DNA from: Companilactobacillus formosensis
GTDB taxonomy: Bacteria; Bacillota; Bacilli; Lactobacillales; Lactobacillaceae
DNA length: 64,000 nucleotides
Reading direction: 5' to 3'
Assembly: GCF_005405305.1 (NCBI RefSeq)
Contig: NZ_BJDU01000006.1
Coordinates: forward strand, 62,001-126,000
Shown here: one piece after another, positions 35,005 through 43,291 of the stretch
Numbering within the stretch: the first letter of the stretch is position 1
How the letters are laid out: every line of letters starts with the position of its first letter
Notes under the pieces: generated by a model
Databases searched by the model: none
What the model was told of the DNA's origin: nothing
What the model saw: the letters and a program-made list of their open reading frames with translations, nothing else
Program-made: the position numbers and the translations under genes

Positions 35005-35060
35005 TTGACAATTACTAAAAACTAATTAGACTAAAGCTATTCAATCAATTACTCAAATAC
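35005..35060 (+). promoter_or_regulatory. Promoter and operator of the ArsR-rhodanese gene
   Basis: TTGACA (35005-35010), 16-bp spacer, TAGACT (35027-35032), then after 4 bp the 15-mer CTATTCAATCAATTA (35037-35051). The same promoter-spacing-operator arrangement recurs at 35740 in front of the DsbA-like gene. The second half of the dyad is degenerate here (CTCAAATA). Confidence 0.78.
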
Positions 35061-35080
35061 TATTAAAGGAACCAAAAAAC

Positions 35081-35743
35081 ATGAATGAAATAGCTAATGA
35101 ATATAAAACTGATCTCTACACGGAATTATCAAAAATTGGTAAAAGTTTATCTAGTGATCGACGGTTGGAAATACTAGATTTACTTTCTCAAAGTCCCAAA
35201 ACGGTCGAGTCGCTTTCAAAGCAATCTGGGATGACTGTTGCCAACACCTCAAGACATTTAAAAAATCTCCGTGAAGCTAATTTAGTTAAAAATAAAAAAC
35301 AAGGGAATTTCGTAATATACCAATTAGCATCGCCGCAAGTTGAACAACTCTTTTATTTGTTGCGAGATGTTGGCGAGAATCAATTAGTAGGTATGAAACA
35401 GCTTCAAAGTCAGTTTGCTCTTGAAAGAAAAGTTCAGACGCTTGATTTGCCGGCAGCTATGAAATTAATTACTCGTGATGATGTGCAATTGCTAGATGTT
35501 CGTCCCCAAGAAGAATTTGCAGCTGGTCATATTAAAGGGGCAATCAATATTCCGGCAGATGAATTAAAAAAGGCCTTAAAGCAACTTGATCCAGCCAAAG
35601 ATATTATTGTTTATTGTCGGGGACATTTGTGTGCACTGACTAATCAAGCAGCGCATTTGTTAAATAAATCTGGATATCATGCTTATAGTTTGAACGAAAG
35701 TTATTACGATTGGCGTGAATTTGTGAGTGAGCAGGCAAATTGA
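35081..35743 (+). CDS. ArsR-type regulator fused to a rhodanese domain
   Basis: The 220-residue fusion has an ArsR winged helix (about residues 15-85: RRLEILDLLSQSPKTVESLS, then GMTVANTSRHLKNLREANLV) and a C-terminal rhodanese domain (about 118-218) with LLDVRPQEEFAAGHIKGAINIP and the catalytic loop YCRGHLCALT, containing Cys179 and Cys184. The rhodanese Cys can carry a persulfide, so the protein may sense reactive sulfur or another thiol stress and release DNA. Its own promoter and that of the downstream DsbA-like gene share the same operator, which suggests autoregulation and control of the next genes (inference). Confidence 0.88.
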   Translation: MNEIANEYKTDLYTELSKIGKSLSSDRRLEILDLLSQSPKTVESLSKQSGMTVANTSRHLKNLREANLVKNKKQGNFVIYQLASPQVEQLFYLLRDVGENQLVGMKQLQSQFALERKVQTLDLPAAMKLITRDDVQLLDVRPQEEFAAGHIKGAINIPADELKKALKQLDPAKDIIVYCRGHLCALTNQAAHLLNKSGYHAYSLNESYYDWREFVSEQAN

Positions 35744-35795
35744 CATGTTTTGCAATCATGCTAGTATTAAACTATTCAATCAATTAATTGAATAG
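35740..35795 (+). promoter_or_regulatory. Promoter and operator of the DsbA-like gene
   Basis: TTGACA (35740-35745, overlapping the upstream TGA stop), 16-bp spacer, TAGTAT (35762-35767), then after 4 bp a dyad CTATTCAAT-N6-ATTGAATAG (35772-35795). The left 15 bases are identical to 35037-35051. A palindrome covering the start point fits an ArsR-family repressor site. Confidence 0.82.
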
Positions 35796-35818
35796 CAAAT
35801 GATTAGAGGATAAAAACT

Positions 35819-36466
35819 ATGGAAATTAAATACTGGTCAGATATTGCATGTCCATTTTGCTATATCGGTTCAACAAGAATGAAAAGAGCTTTAAAGGAAT
35901 TGAATCTCTATGATGAAACACCTTTGGAATTTAAATCATTTCAATTAGATCCAACTTCTCCAACCACAACTGATGAAACGATGGTAGAACATTTTTCATC
36001 TGGACATGGTATGTCAGCCGAACAAGCTACTGCTCAAATTCAACAAATTTCACAAATGGGAGCTTCTGACGGTCTAAAAGTTGATTTGATAAATGCTATA
36101 CCAACTAATACCTTAGATGCTCATCGTTTGATTAAGTTAGCTGATTCAACTGGTGACCGGAATTTAACTGAAAAAGTAATTGATGCGTTTTACCAAATTT
36201 ACTTTAGTAATGGCGAATCGATTGCCGATCACGATGTGTTAAAAAAGGCTGCTACCAAAGCTGGATTGGATGCTTCGCAAGTTGATGAAATTTTGAATAG
36301 TAAAAAATTTGAACGTGAAGTTCGTAGTGATGAAATTGAAGCACAAAAATTAGGAATTCAAGGCGCACCATTTTTCGTAATTGATAACAAATACGGAATT
36401 TCAGGAGCACAACCTTATGAAACTTTCGTACAAGCTCTAAAACAAGTACAAGCTAAGGAGGGTTAA
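35819..36466 (+). CDS. DsbA/FrnE-family thiol oxidoreductase
   Basis: The 215-residue cytoplasmic protein has a thioredoxin fold with the inserted helical domain of DsbA/FrnE proteins. The active site is CPFC (Cys11 and Cys14 in SDIACPFCYIG), and the cis-Pro loop is GIQGAPFFVID. There is no signal peptide. FrnE-like enzymes reduce or isomerise disulfides under oxidative stress (family knowledge). Its promoter carries the dyad shared with the ArsR-rhodanese gene, and the tiny Cys-pair gene at 36469 follows 2 nt after its stop, pointing to a sulfur/thiol stress unit. Confidence 0.9.
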   Translation: MEIKYWSDIACPFCYIGSTRMKRALKELNLYDETPLEFKSFQLDPTSPTTTDETMVEHFSSGHGMSAEQATAQIQQISQMGASDGLKVDLINAIPTNTLDAHRLIKLADSTGDRNLTEKVIDAFYQIYFSNGESIADHDVLKKAATKAGLDASQVDEILNSKKFEREVRSDEIEAQKLGIQGAPFFVIDNKYGISGAQPYETFVQALKQVQAKEG

Positions 36467-36468
36467 TT

Positions 36469-36591
36469 TTGGAAGAGAAGAATGTTTTTCAAAATTTAGG
36501 CAGTGATGAAAGTGCTGTTTGCGGACCAGATGGTTGCAATATTCAGGCACATCGAGATAAAGAGAAAAATCAAGATAAAAAAACGAAATAA
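36469..36591 (+). CDS. 40-residue Cys-pair protein (CGPDGC) coupled to the DsbA-like gene
   Basis: A short frame starts with TTG 8 nt behind AAGGAGGG, which lies in the last codons of the DsbA-like gene, and runs to TAA at 36589-36591. The product is 40 residues, with CGPDGC at residues 18-23 and a Lys/Gln-rich charged tail, no signal and no membrane helix. A strong terminator follows, so it is the last gene of the unit. I do not know a family for it. The Cys pair and the context suggest a thiol, persulfide or metal function (inference). Confidence 0.7.
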   Translation: MEEKNVFQNLGSDESAVCGPDGCNIQAHRDKEKNQDKKTK

Positions 36592-36595
36592 TAAA

Positions 36596-36634
36596 AATGG
36601 CCTTGCTGGAAAATCCCAACAAGGCCATTATTTA
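36596..36634. terminator. Terminator after the DsbA-like unit
   Basis: A stem of AATGGCCTTG with CAAGGCCATT, extended by TGG/CC(A), is followed by ATTATTTATT. It may also end the convergent small membrane protein gene. Confidence 0.75.
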
Positions 36635-36832
36635 TTATTTAACTCTAAAAAACTGTACTAGACCGTACAAACCATATCCCCCAGCAGCGGCCTGCAAAAT
36701 GGTCATGATTAAACCGACTTTTTTCAAATTAATGTTTTGATCGAAGTGGATTTCGTATTGGACAAAAGCGATAATTGCAATCGAAAAAATAATGATCAAT
36801 AAGAACTTCATTCTCTTTTTTAAATATTCCAT
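36635..36832 (-). CDS. Small two-helix membrane protein
   Basis: The 65-residue protein has a basic N terminus (MEYLKKRMK), a first helix (FLLIIIFSIAIIAFVQY) and a second around LIMTILQAAAGGYGLYGLVQFF. The ATG has a weak AAAGTGAG site upstream. Compositional bias and position between terminator and the divergent two-component operon support a real gene. Function unknown. Confidence 0.62.
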   Translation of the reverse strand: MEYLKKRMKFLLIIIFSIAIIAFVQYEIHFDQNINLKKVGLIMTILQAAAGGYGLYGLVQFFRVK

Positions 36833-36936
36833 GGAAGCTCACTTTCTTAGTGTGATTAGTAATCTAGTTACATCTTATTGTATAATACTAACTAGTTGTA
36901 GACTTGTAAATATATGTACGCTTGAGAGGTTTAAAA

Positions 36937-37623
36937 ATGAAAATCTTAGTGGTTGATGATGATAAAGAAATTGTAGAGCTACTCAGCATTTATATTAAAA
37001 ACGAAGGTTATGAACCTATTGCAGCTAATTCTGGACAAGAAGCTTTGGACCAATTGGCAGCACACAGTGACATTGCCTTGATGGTTCTGGATATTATGAT
37101 GCCTGGTATTGATGGAATTGAAGTCGTTAAGCGAGTTCGCAAGGATTCACAAATTCCAATTATTATTGTTTCAGCAAAGACGACCGATATGGATAAGATA
37201 CAAGGTCTTATTACTGGTGCTGACGATTATGTCACGAAACCATTCAATCCTTTGGAGATTATGGCTAGAATTCGTTCGTTATTGCGTCGCAGCAATCAAC
37301 AAGCAACCAAAAATGTTCCTGACAAACTAGAAGTTGGACCAATTACTATTTATAAAGATTCGCATGAAGTCGTTACAGACTCTGGACAAAAGGTTCAATT
37401 AACTGCGCTAGAATTTGGGGTACTTTACTTATTAGCAAGTCACCCTAATCGGGTCTTTTCAGCTGATGAAATTTTTGAAAGAGTTTGGAAACAAGAAAGT
37501 GTTGTTTCTGCCAAGACAGTTATGGTCCACGTCAGTCACTTGCGGGACAAACTAGAAGAAGCTACAAACGGCGAAAAAGTTATCGAAACTGTTTGGGGCG
37601 TCGGCTATAAAGTGGAGGTTTGA
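36937..37623 (+). CDS. OmpR-family response regulator
   Basis: The 228-residue protein has a receiver domain with the acidic pair VVDDDKE and phospho-acceptor Asp52 in LMVLDIMMPG, a Lys in VTKPF, and a winged-helix DNA-binding domain ending TVWGVGYKVEV. The start is ATG 36937, 8 nt behind GAGAGG; the frame's upstream codons are not used. It precedes its histidine kinase with a 2-bp gap. The D,D-carboxypeptidase downstream makes a VanR-like cell-wall role plausible. Confidence 0.92.
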   Translation: MKILVVDDDKEIVELLSIYIKNEGYEPIAANSGQEALDQLAAHSDIALMVLDIMMPGIDGIEVVKRVRKDSQIPIIIVSAKTTDMDKIQGLITGADDYVTKPFNPLEIMARIRSLLRRSNQQATKNVPDKLEVGPITIYKDSHEVVTDSGQKVQLTALEFGVLYLLASHPNRVFSADEIFERVWKQESVVSAKTVMVHVSHLRDKLEEATNGEKVIETVWGVGYKVEV

Positions 37624-37625
37624 TT

Positions 37626-38723
37626 TTGAATAAACGAATCAAACTGGATGCAAAGAAAAAAGGTGTCCTCCTTTTTGAAGGAATAGGCACCTTTCTTTTA
37701 TTTCAGATAATAAATGCAATCATAATTGGTAGTCTTGGTAAAAATAATTTCATGCTGAATTTACAAAATAATTGGTCATTGTTGACGAATAGACTCGGGG
37801 CTATTATCGTAGTTTTAATTATGGAAATAGCTTTGACTGCGGCCATTGTCTTGAGTACTTTCCATAAGATGGAACTTGAACAAATTAAGCAAATTTTGCA
37901 TAAAGCAGCTATCGATGACCAAACTAAGCAAGTTCAAACGAAGGTCAATCCTAGTTTACAGGGTATCATTGAAAGTTTTAATTTATTGATTTTAAATATG
38001 GATCAACATGCTGAAGAACAACGTCAATCTGAAAAGAGCAAGGATGAGCTGATCAGTAATGTCAGTCATGATATTAGAACGCCGCTGACTTCAGTAATTG
38101 GTTATTTAGGTTTGATTGAGGGTAAGAATTTCAATGATCTGAATCAAATCTTAAAATACACGCATATTGCTTACAAAAAGTCACTGGAGATGCAAAATTT
38201 AGTCAATTCACTTTTTGAATTTGCTAATGTTCAACATGCAACGAGCCGTTTGAAGATGACAAAATTCGATATGGCTCAAATGTTAGATCAGTTGTCAGCC
38301 GACTTTGAACTAGAAGCTAACAAACGAGGAATGGAAATTATTGTCAATTCCACGCCTGAAAAAATCATGATGCAAGGCGATACTGAAAAATTAGGTCGAG
38401 TCTTTAATAATTTGATCATGAACGCTTTAAAGTACGGTAAAGGCGCAACTCACATTTGGTTAAATGCTGAACAAAAGAAACAAGAAGTGGTGGTCACAGT
38501 TGCTAATAATGGTCAGCCAATCCCAGAAGATTCTTTAAAACACGTCTTTGACCGTTTTTATCGAGTTGAAGATTCTCGTTCTAAGAAGACTGGTGGGACT
38601 GGACTGGGCTTGGCAATTGCTCAAAGCATGGTTCAACTACACGGTGGTACAATAGCAGTTACTTCCGATAAAGAAAAGACATCATTTATTAGTCATTTTC
38701 CAATTTCGAAATCGAAAGATTGA
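37626..38723 (+). CDS. Sensor histidine kinase (VanS-like arrangement)
   Basis: The 365-residue kinase has two membrane helices (about residues 14-38 and 58-80), a coiled linker, then a HisKA domain with His148 in NVSHDIRTPLTSVIGY and an HATPase domain with NNLIMNALKYGKG and GGTGLGLAIAQSM. The short external loop resembles VanS-type sensors. I place the start at TTG 37626, 7 nt behind GGAGG. It would phosphorylate the upstream regulator. The next gene, a penicillin-binding carboxypeptidase, is probably part of the same transcript (16-bp gap). Confidence 0.9.
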   Translation: MNKRIKLDAKKKGVLLFEGIGTFLLFQIINAIIIGSLGKNNFMLNLQNNWSLLTNRLGAIIVVLIMEIALTAAIVLSTFHKMELEQIKQILHKAAIDDQTKQVQTKVNPSLQGIIESFNLLILNMDQHAEEQRQSEKSKDELISNVSHDIRTPLTSVIGYLGLIEGKNFNDLNQILKYTHIAYKKSLEMQNLVNSLFEFANVQHATSRLKMTKFDMAQMLDQLSADFELEANKRGMEIIVNSTPEKIMMQGDTEKLGRVFNNLIMNALKYGKGATHIWLNAEQKKQEVVVTVANNGQPIPEDSLKHVFDRFYRVEDSRSKKTGGTGLGLAIAQSMVQLHGGTIAVTSDKEKTSFISHFPISKSKD

Positions 38724-38739
38724 TTTGAGAGGTTTTATA

Positions 38740-39978
38740 ATGAAAAGTTTCGCAAAGAAATTTATGTTGGTAATGTCAGTTTTTATTTTGACGTTACCAA
38801 TTTTTACATCAGAGGCTACTGCCGCAACTTTTACTCAACCAGAACTAGAATTGAATGCTAGTGCTGGGATGATTTTTGATGAAAACAGTGGACAAATTGT
38901 CTACTCCAAAAATCCGGCTGAGAAATTGGCTATAGGTTCAATTACTAAAATTGTTACATTGTATTTAGTAACCAAAGCTATCAAAGATGGCAAAATATCT
39001 GAATCGGATTTAGTAACGCCAACTCAAGAACAGGCTGACATGACTCAAGATAACGAGTTGACTAATGTTCGATTGGATGCAGATAAGTCTTATTCGGTCA
39101 AAGATCTTTACAATGCTGCATGGATTGTTTCATCCAATTCAGCCGCCATGATGTTAGCCGGAAAAGTTGCTGGGACTCAAGCTAAGTTTGTCAAAATGAT
39201 GCGCAAAACGGTAAAAAATTGGGGAATCAAAGATGCTGAGTTGTACAACGCTTCTGGGTTGAACAATTCTGATTTGAAGACTGACATGTACATTGGACCA
39301 ACTGATGGTGAAAATAAGCTGTCTGCCAATGATATCGGTGTTATCGTCAAGCATGTTTTGGATCAATATCCGGAAATACTTCAGACAACTTCACAAACAA
39401 AATTATCATTCCCAATTGATAATGAAACTAAGACTTATGATACTTTGAATTTTCTATTAAAGGGTCAACGTGATTATCAAGAAGGTTATGAATTTGACGG
39501 CTTGAAGACTGGAACGACTGAACAAGCTGGAGAATCCTTTGTTGGGACTTTGCCTTTTGATAATACGAGACTAGTAACAATTGTATTGAATGCCCAAGGT
39601 GAAGACGATGATAATGATAAACGTTTCCGTTCTACTCAAAAATTAGTTCACTACGTAAAAGACAATTTTGAACGAAAAGAAGTTATCCAAAAAAATAAAA
39701 GCATAAAAATAAATAACAAAAAATATAAAACTTATGAACCTGTTTATGTTTGGTTGCCTAAAAACTCTAATATTGAAAATTTACGTTATACTGTAAGTAG
39801 TGACGACTTAGGTTTTACTGCAATCCACAATAAACAAACGGTAAAATTGATTGCCACGAACACTAACAGTGGTTATCTTCCGTTTAAAAAGGCAGATGTT
39901 AGAAAAAAGATACATAAGGAGACAAACCAGAAATCTTGGTGGGATCAAATCGTAGAATTTTTTAACCATTTATTTTAG
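38740..39978 (+). CDS. dacA: D-alanyl-D-alanine carboxypeptidase (PBP5/DacA type)
   Basis: The 412-residue exported enzyme trims the terminal D-Ala of peptidoglycan stem peptides. It has a signal peptide (to about EATAA, residues 1-28), SITK (SxxK nucleophile), SSN and KTG motifs (LAIGSITK, VSSNSAAM, GLKTGTTEQ). A C-terminal beta domain follows and an aromatic amphipathic end (WWDQIVEFFNHLF) probably anchors it at the membrane. ATG 38740 has GAGAGG upstream. It is co-directional with the two-component system and murE. Confidence 0.9.
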   Translation: MKSFAKKFMLVMSVFILTLPIFTSEATAATFTQPELELNASAGMIFDENSGQIVYSKNPAEKLAIGSITKIVTLYLVTKAIKDGKISESDLVTPTQEQADMTQDNELTNVRLDADKSYSVKDLYNAAWIVSSNSAAMMLAGKVAGTQAKFVKMMRKTVKNWGIKDAELYNASGLNNSDLKTDMYIGPTDGENKLSANDIGVIVKHVLDQYPEILQTTSQTKLSFPIDNETKTYDTLNFLLKGQRDYQEGYEFDGLKTGTTEQAGESFVGTLPFDNTRLVTIVLNAQGEDDDNDKRFRSTQKLVHYVKDNFERKEVIQKNKSIKINNKKYKTYEPVYVWLPKNSNIENLRYTVSSDDLGFTAIHNKQTVKLIATNTNSGYLPFKKADVRKKIHKETNQKSWWDQIVEFFNHLF

Positions 39979-39990
39979 GAGTGTGAAAGA

Positions 39991-41520
39991 ATGAGTTTGA
40001 AAATAAGTAAAGCTATAGAGATTTTGAAGAAACATGATTTACTGGTTTCTAGTTCAGTTAGTGACGATAGTCTTGAAGTAACTAATATTAGCTACAATTC
40101 CAAAGAAGACCAAACCAATGGAATCTTCTTCTGCAAAGGAAATAAGTTCAAGGCTGAATACTTAGATCAAGCCATTAAGAATGGTGCCAAAATTTATGTT
40201 TCAGAAAAAGAATACAGCAAGGATATTGATCGTTTAATTGTTAAGAGTGCTTCAAAAGCTTTGGCTCTATTGAGTTCAGAGTACTTTGGCAATCCTCAAA
40301 ATGACCTCTTCATTGTTGCATTCACAGGAACTAAGGGTAAGACAACAACATCATACTTTACATATGATATTTTGAAGAATGCTTATCCTAAACAAGTTGG
40401 TCTATTTTCAACTGTTGATCGTATCGTTGGACCAGGTCCAAAAGATGAATTTAAGTCAGATTTAACGACTCCAGAATCATTGGATCTTTTCCACGACATG
40501 AGAACTTGTGTTGACAATGGTATTAAATATCTTGTCATGGAAGTATCATCACAAGCTTATAAGAAGAATCGAGTTTACGGATTGAAATTCGATATAGGTG
40601 GATTTTTGAATATCACTCCCGACCATATCGGACCTAACGAACATCCAACTTATGCTGACTATTTAAATTGCAAGAAACAATTAATGGTCAACTCCAAGGT
40701 AAATATTATTAATCGTCAAACTAACGATTACGATACAGTCTATGCGGCTGCTAAAGAAACTAGTCCAGACAAAGATATTTATCGCTTTGCTAAAAATGAA
40801 GTTGGCGACACTGACTTCAGTATTCGTAACAAAGAATCTAATTTGAATGATTCAGTCTTTACCTATACTGCTGAAAGCGACAAGGCTGAAGATTTACAAG
40901 AACATGGTGAATACACTTATCAACTAGGACTTGTTGGTGATTTTAATGAGTTGAATGCTGGAGCGGCTATAACTGCTGCTAAGATTATGGGCATTGACAA
41001 CGAGGTGATCGCCGATAGTCTAAAAAAAGCATTCGTCCCGGGGAGAATGGAACACATTAATACCAAGTCTCACGGGACCATCTTTGTAGATTATGCGCAC
41101 AACTACGCTAGTATGAATGCTCTATTGAGCTTTTTGAAACGTGAGTATCCTAATTCAGCAATTAAAGTCGTCGTTGGAAGCCCTGGTGATAAAGGAGTTT
41201 CTAGAAGAGCCGGCTTTGCACAAGTTTTGACTGAATCAGCTGATGAAGCAATTTTAACAACAGATGACCCTGGATTTGAGGATCCGGCAGCCATTTGTAA
41301 AGAAATCGATGAAAAGATCGATCATACTAAAGTTAAAGTTAAGACAATTTTAGATCGTCCTAGCGCTATTAAAGATATGATCGAACACAGTTCTGGCGAT
41401 GATATTGTTGTTTTAGCTGCTAAAGGAAATGACCCTTATCAAAAGACTAAGGGTGTTGATGTACCTTATGCAAGCGATCCAGTAGTCGCTAAGAAAATTT
41501 TGAAGGACATTGAGGGTTAA
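39991..41520 (+). CDS. murE: UDP-MurNAc-tripeptide synthetase MurE (probably L-Lys type)
   Basis: The 509-residue Mur ligase has the P-loop FTGTKGKTTTSYF, the central MEVSSQAYKKNRVYGLKFD, NITPDHIG and the C-terminal ADEAILTTDDPGFEDPA. Enzymes that add meso-diaminopimelate have DNPR at this place, while Lys enzymes have variants such as DNPA; here it reads DDPG without the Arg, so Lys is favoured. The reaction adds the third amino acid to UDP-MurNAc-L-Ala-D-Glu in the cytoplasm. Its partner racemase starts 5 bp later. Confidence 0.9.
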   Translation: MSLKISKAIEILKKHDLLVSSSVSDDSLEVTNISYNSKEDQTNGIFFCKGNKFKAEYLDQAIKNGAKIYVSEKEYSKDIDRLIVKSASKALALLSSEYFGNPQNDLFIVAFTGTKGKTTTSYFTYDILKNAYPKQVGLFSTVDRIVGPGPKDEFKSDLTTPESLDLFHDMRTCVDNGIKYLVMEVSSQAYKKNRVYGLKFDIGGFLNITPDHIGPNEHPTYADYLNCKKQLMVNSKVNIINRQTNDYDTVYAAAKETSPDKDIYRFAKNEVGDTDFSIRNKESNLNDSVFTYTAESDKAEDLQEHGEYTYQLGLVGDFNELNAGAAITAAKIMGIDNEVIADSLKKAFVPGRMEHINTKSHGTIFVDYAHNYASMNALLSFLKREYPNSAIKVVVGSPGDKGVSRRAGFAQVLTESADEAILTTDDPGFEDPAAICKEIDEKIDHTKVKVKTILDRPSAIKDMIEHSSGDDIVVLAAKGNDPYQKTKGVDVPYASDPVVAKKILKDIEG

Positions 41521-41525
41521 GAAAT

Positions 41526-42263
41526 ATGAAAAAATTCTTTACAGTAATCGGTGGTATGGGTAGTTTAGCCACTGAAAGTTATGTGCATTTGTTGAATGAA
41601 AAAACACCTACTAAAAAAGATCAAGATTATTTAGATTATATTTTGGTCAATCACTCAACTGTTCCTGATCGAACAGCACATATTCTTGATCACAGTAAAC
41701 CTAGCTTTTTGCCTCCACTAGCTGAAGACATTAAGCAACAAAGTCTATTGAAACCTGAATTCATGGTAATTATTTGTAATACTGCTCATTATTACTATAA
41801 AGAATTGCAAGCCGTCACTGATATTCCAATTATTCATATGCCACATATGGCTATCAGCGTAATGAAGAAAAAGTATCCTCAAGCTAAGCGAATCGGTTTG
41901 ATTGCTACTAAAGGTACGATTGCCGATCACGTTTACGAAAATGAGATCAAAGATGCTGGCTTTGAATACAGTTTGGGAGACCAAGCCGTTCAAGACGAAG
42001 TTGAAAGTCTAATTTATGATGATATTAAGGTTAAAGGTGAAGTCAATGCACCTAAATTCCATAAGATTTTAAAAACGATGCACGATAAATTCAATTGTGA
42101 CGTTATAGTTTTGGGCTGTACTGAATTGTCATTAGCTCAAGAAAAGGCTCCAGATCATCCTTATAAAGTTATCGATGGTCAAGAAGTAATCGTCGATAAA
42201 TCAATCGAATTTGGCGAAAAAATCCGTCGTGGTGAAAAAATCGATTTTGATAAGATTTATTAA
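41526..42263 (+). CDS. Aspartate/glutamate racemase family protein
   Basis: The 245-residue PLP-independent racemase has the two catalytic cysteines: CNTAH (about residue 84) and GCTEL (about 198), with IGGMGSLATESY at the N terminus. The length and motifs fit the aspartate racemase branch (RacD). It lies 5 bp after murE. If the wall peptide is Lys-D-Asp type, the enzyme would supply D-Asp for the cross-bridge; that role and the substrate choice between Asp and Glu are inferences. Confidence 0.85.
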   Translation: MKKFFTVIGGMGSLATESYVHLLNEKTPTKKDQDYLDYILVNHSTVPDRTAHILDHSKPSFLPPLAEDIKQQSLLKPEFMVIICNTAHYYYKELQAVTDIPIIHMPHMAISVMKKKYPQAKRIGLIATKGTIADHVYENEIKDAGFEYSLGDQAVQDEVESLIYDDIKVKGEVNAPKFHKILKTMHDKFNCDVIVLGCTELSLAQEKAPDHPYKVIDGQEVIVDKSIEFGEKIRRGEKIDFDKIY

Positions 42264-42279
42264 TGTTTCACGAGAAACA
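42264..42279. promoter_or_regulatory. parS site (ParB binding)
   Basis: TGTTTCACGAGAAACA differs from the consensus parS TGTTTCACGTGAAACA at one central base; flanking AA/TT extend the dyad to 20 bp. It lies in the gap after the racemase gene, about 10 kb from parAB. This is the usual position range for origin-region parS. Confidence 0.82.
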
Positions 42280-42334
42280 TTGCGTACCTCTTTATACGTT
42301 CGCTATAATGGCAAATGTATAAGGAGGTATTTTT

Positions 42335-42889
42335 ATGTTTAAGAGATTATCTATCGTAACAGTAACCTTATCTGGCCTTTTATTAGCCGGCTGCACTAGT
42401 CAACAATCAGCTGACTTGAAGACGACTAGCGATAAGACTGAACAAACAACAAGCAATACTCCCAAAAAATCGACTAAATCAAATCAAAATACGAAATCAA
42501 CGAAATCAACTGACGAGACAAGTTCATCAGAAAAAGAAGATACTAGTAATAAGTCTGATGCCACTCAAACACAAAATAATCAAAATCAACAAGATCAGAC
42601 GACTAGTCAAACAACGACTGATCAGACTCAAAATCAAACTGACAGTCAACAAACCCAAGATCAAACTCAACAATCGGTTAATTTAACAACTTCTCAAGAG
42701 GCAGTTGAATTTTTGGCTGACAAGTTAAGTTCAACTTATGATAAATCAACGACGCAATACGTCGCTAATGGCAAAGTCACTTGGAATGATGTGAATGGTT
42801 ATCAAATCAATATTTATAGCAAGGATTCTGATTCACCAGTAGGTAGCTATTTAGTTCCAGCAAATGGCCAATACTTCCAAATCTGGTAG
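42335..42889 (+). CDS. Lipoprotein with long Ser/Thr/Gln-rich linker
   Basis: The 184-residue protein has a lipobox (LLLAG|C at about 16-20) after a basic signal, a 95-residue low-complexity linker of S, T, K, Q, N and D (about 21-112) and a compact C-terminal domain (about 113-184) with EAVEFLADKLSS and WNDVNGYQINIYSKD. It would be anchored on the outer face of the membrane. The C-terminal domain resembles small lactobacillus lipoprotein domains of unknown role. SD AAGGAGG is good. Confidence 0.82.
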   Translation: MFKRLSIVTVTLSGLLLAGCTSQQSADLKTTSDKTEQTTSNTPKKSTKSNQNTKSTKSTDETSSSEKEDTSNKSDATQTQNNQNQQDQTTSQTTTDQTQNQTDSQQTQDQTQQSVNLTTSQEAVEFLADKLSSTYDKSTTQYVANGKVTWNDVNGYQINIYSKDSDSPVGSYLVPANGQYFQIW

Positions 42890-42932
42890 TCGCACTAACT
42901 TGCCTTTAATATAATAATTAGTTATATTCTTA

Positions 42933-42976
42933 AGAGGTCGGTTCAAAACTTATGTTTTGTTCGGACCTCTATTTTA
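42933..42976 (+). terminator. Terminator of the lipoprotein gene
   Basis: AGAGGTC...GGACCTCT arms with an inner CAAAAC/GTTTTG pair, followed by ATTTTAG. Confidence 0.72.
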
Positions 42977-43014
42977 GTGGGATAATTATTAGATAGAGGG
43001 GTTCCTGTAGTATC

Positions 43015-43244
43015 CCGTCCTCCATAGCAAAGAAAATTTGGTTAATGTAAAATGCCGTCTTCCACACAAGTCCTGTGATTGGCTGGAACGCTGCCGGCAC
43101 TATTTTGAGCTTTCGCATGGCCCCAAAGACGCAAAATCTCAAAACTAGGCCTTTTTGTAAGTGCTAAAGCACTAACAAAAATTTGGCGGCTGAGCCATCA
43201 CAGAACTTGTGTTCCAGCCAAATTTTCTTTGCTATGGAGGACGG
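43015..43244. repeat. Composite inverted-repeat element, copy A
   Basis: A 230-bp intergenic unit is bounded by perfect 27-bp inverted repeats (43015-43041 and 43218-43244). Inside are a second nested inverted repeat (about 43064-43090 with 43190-43217) and a third hairpin with AGTGCT/AGCACT arms. No protein is encoded. The left end matches copy B (50272-50306). The unit lies between the lipoprotein terminator and the metal transporter operon. Confidence 0.85.
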
Positions 43245-43291
43245 AATCTTAACACTAATTCGACTTAAAAAAGAATTATAGGGGAAAATGA

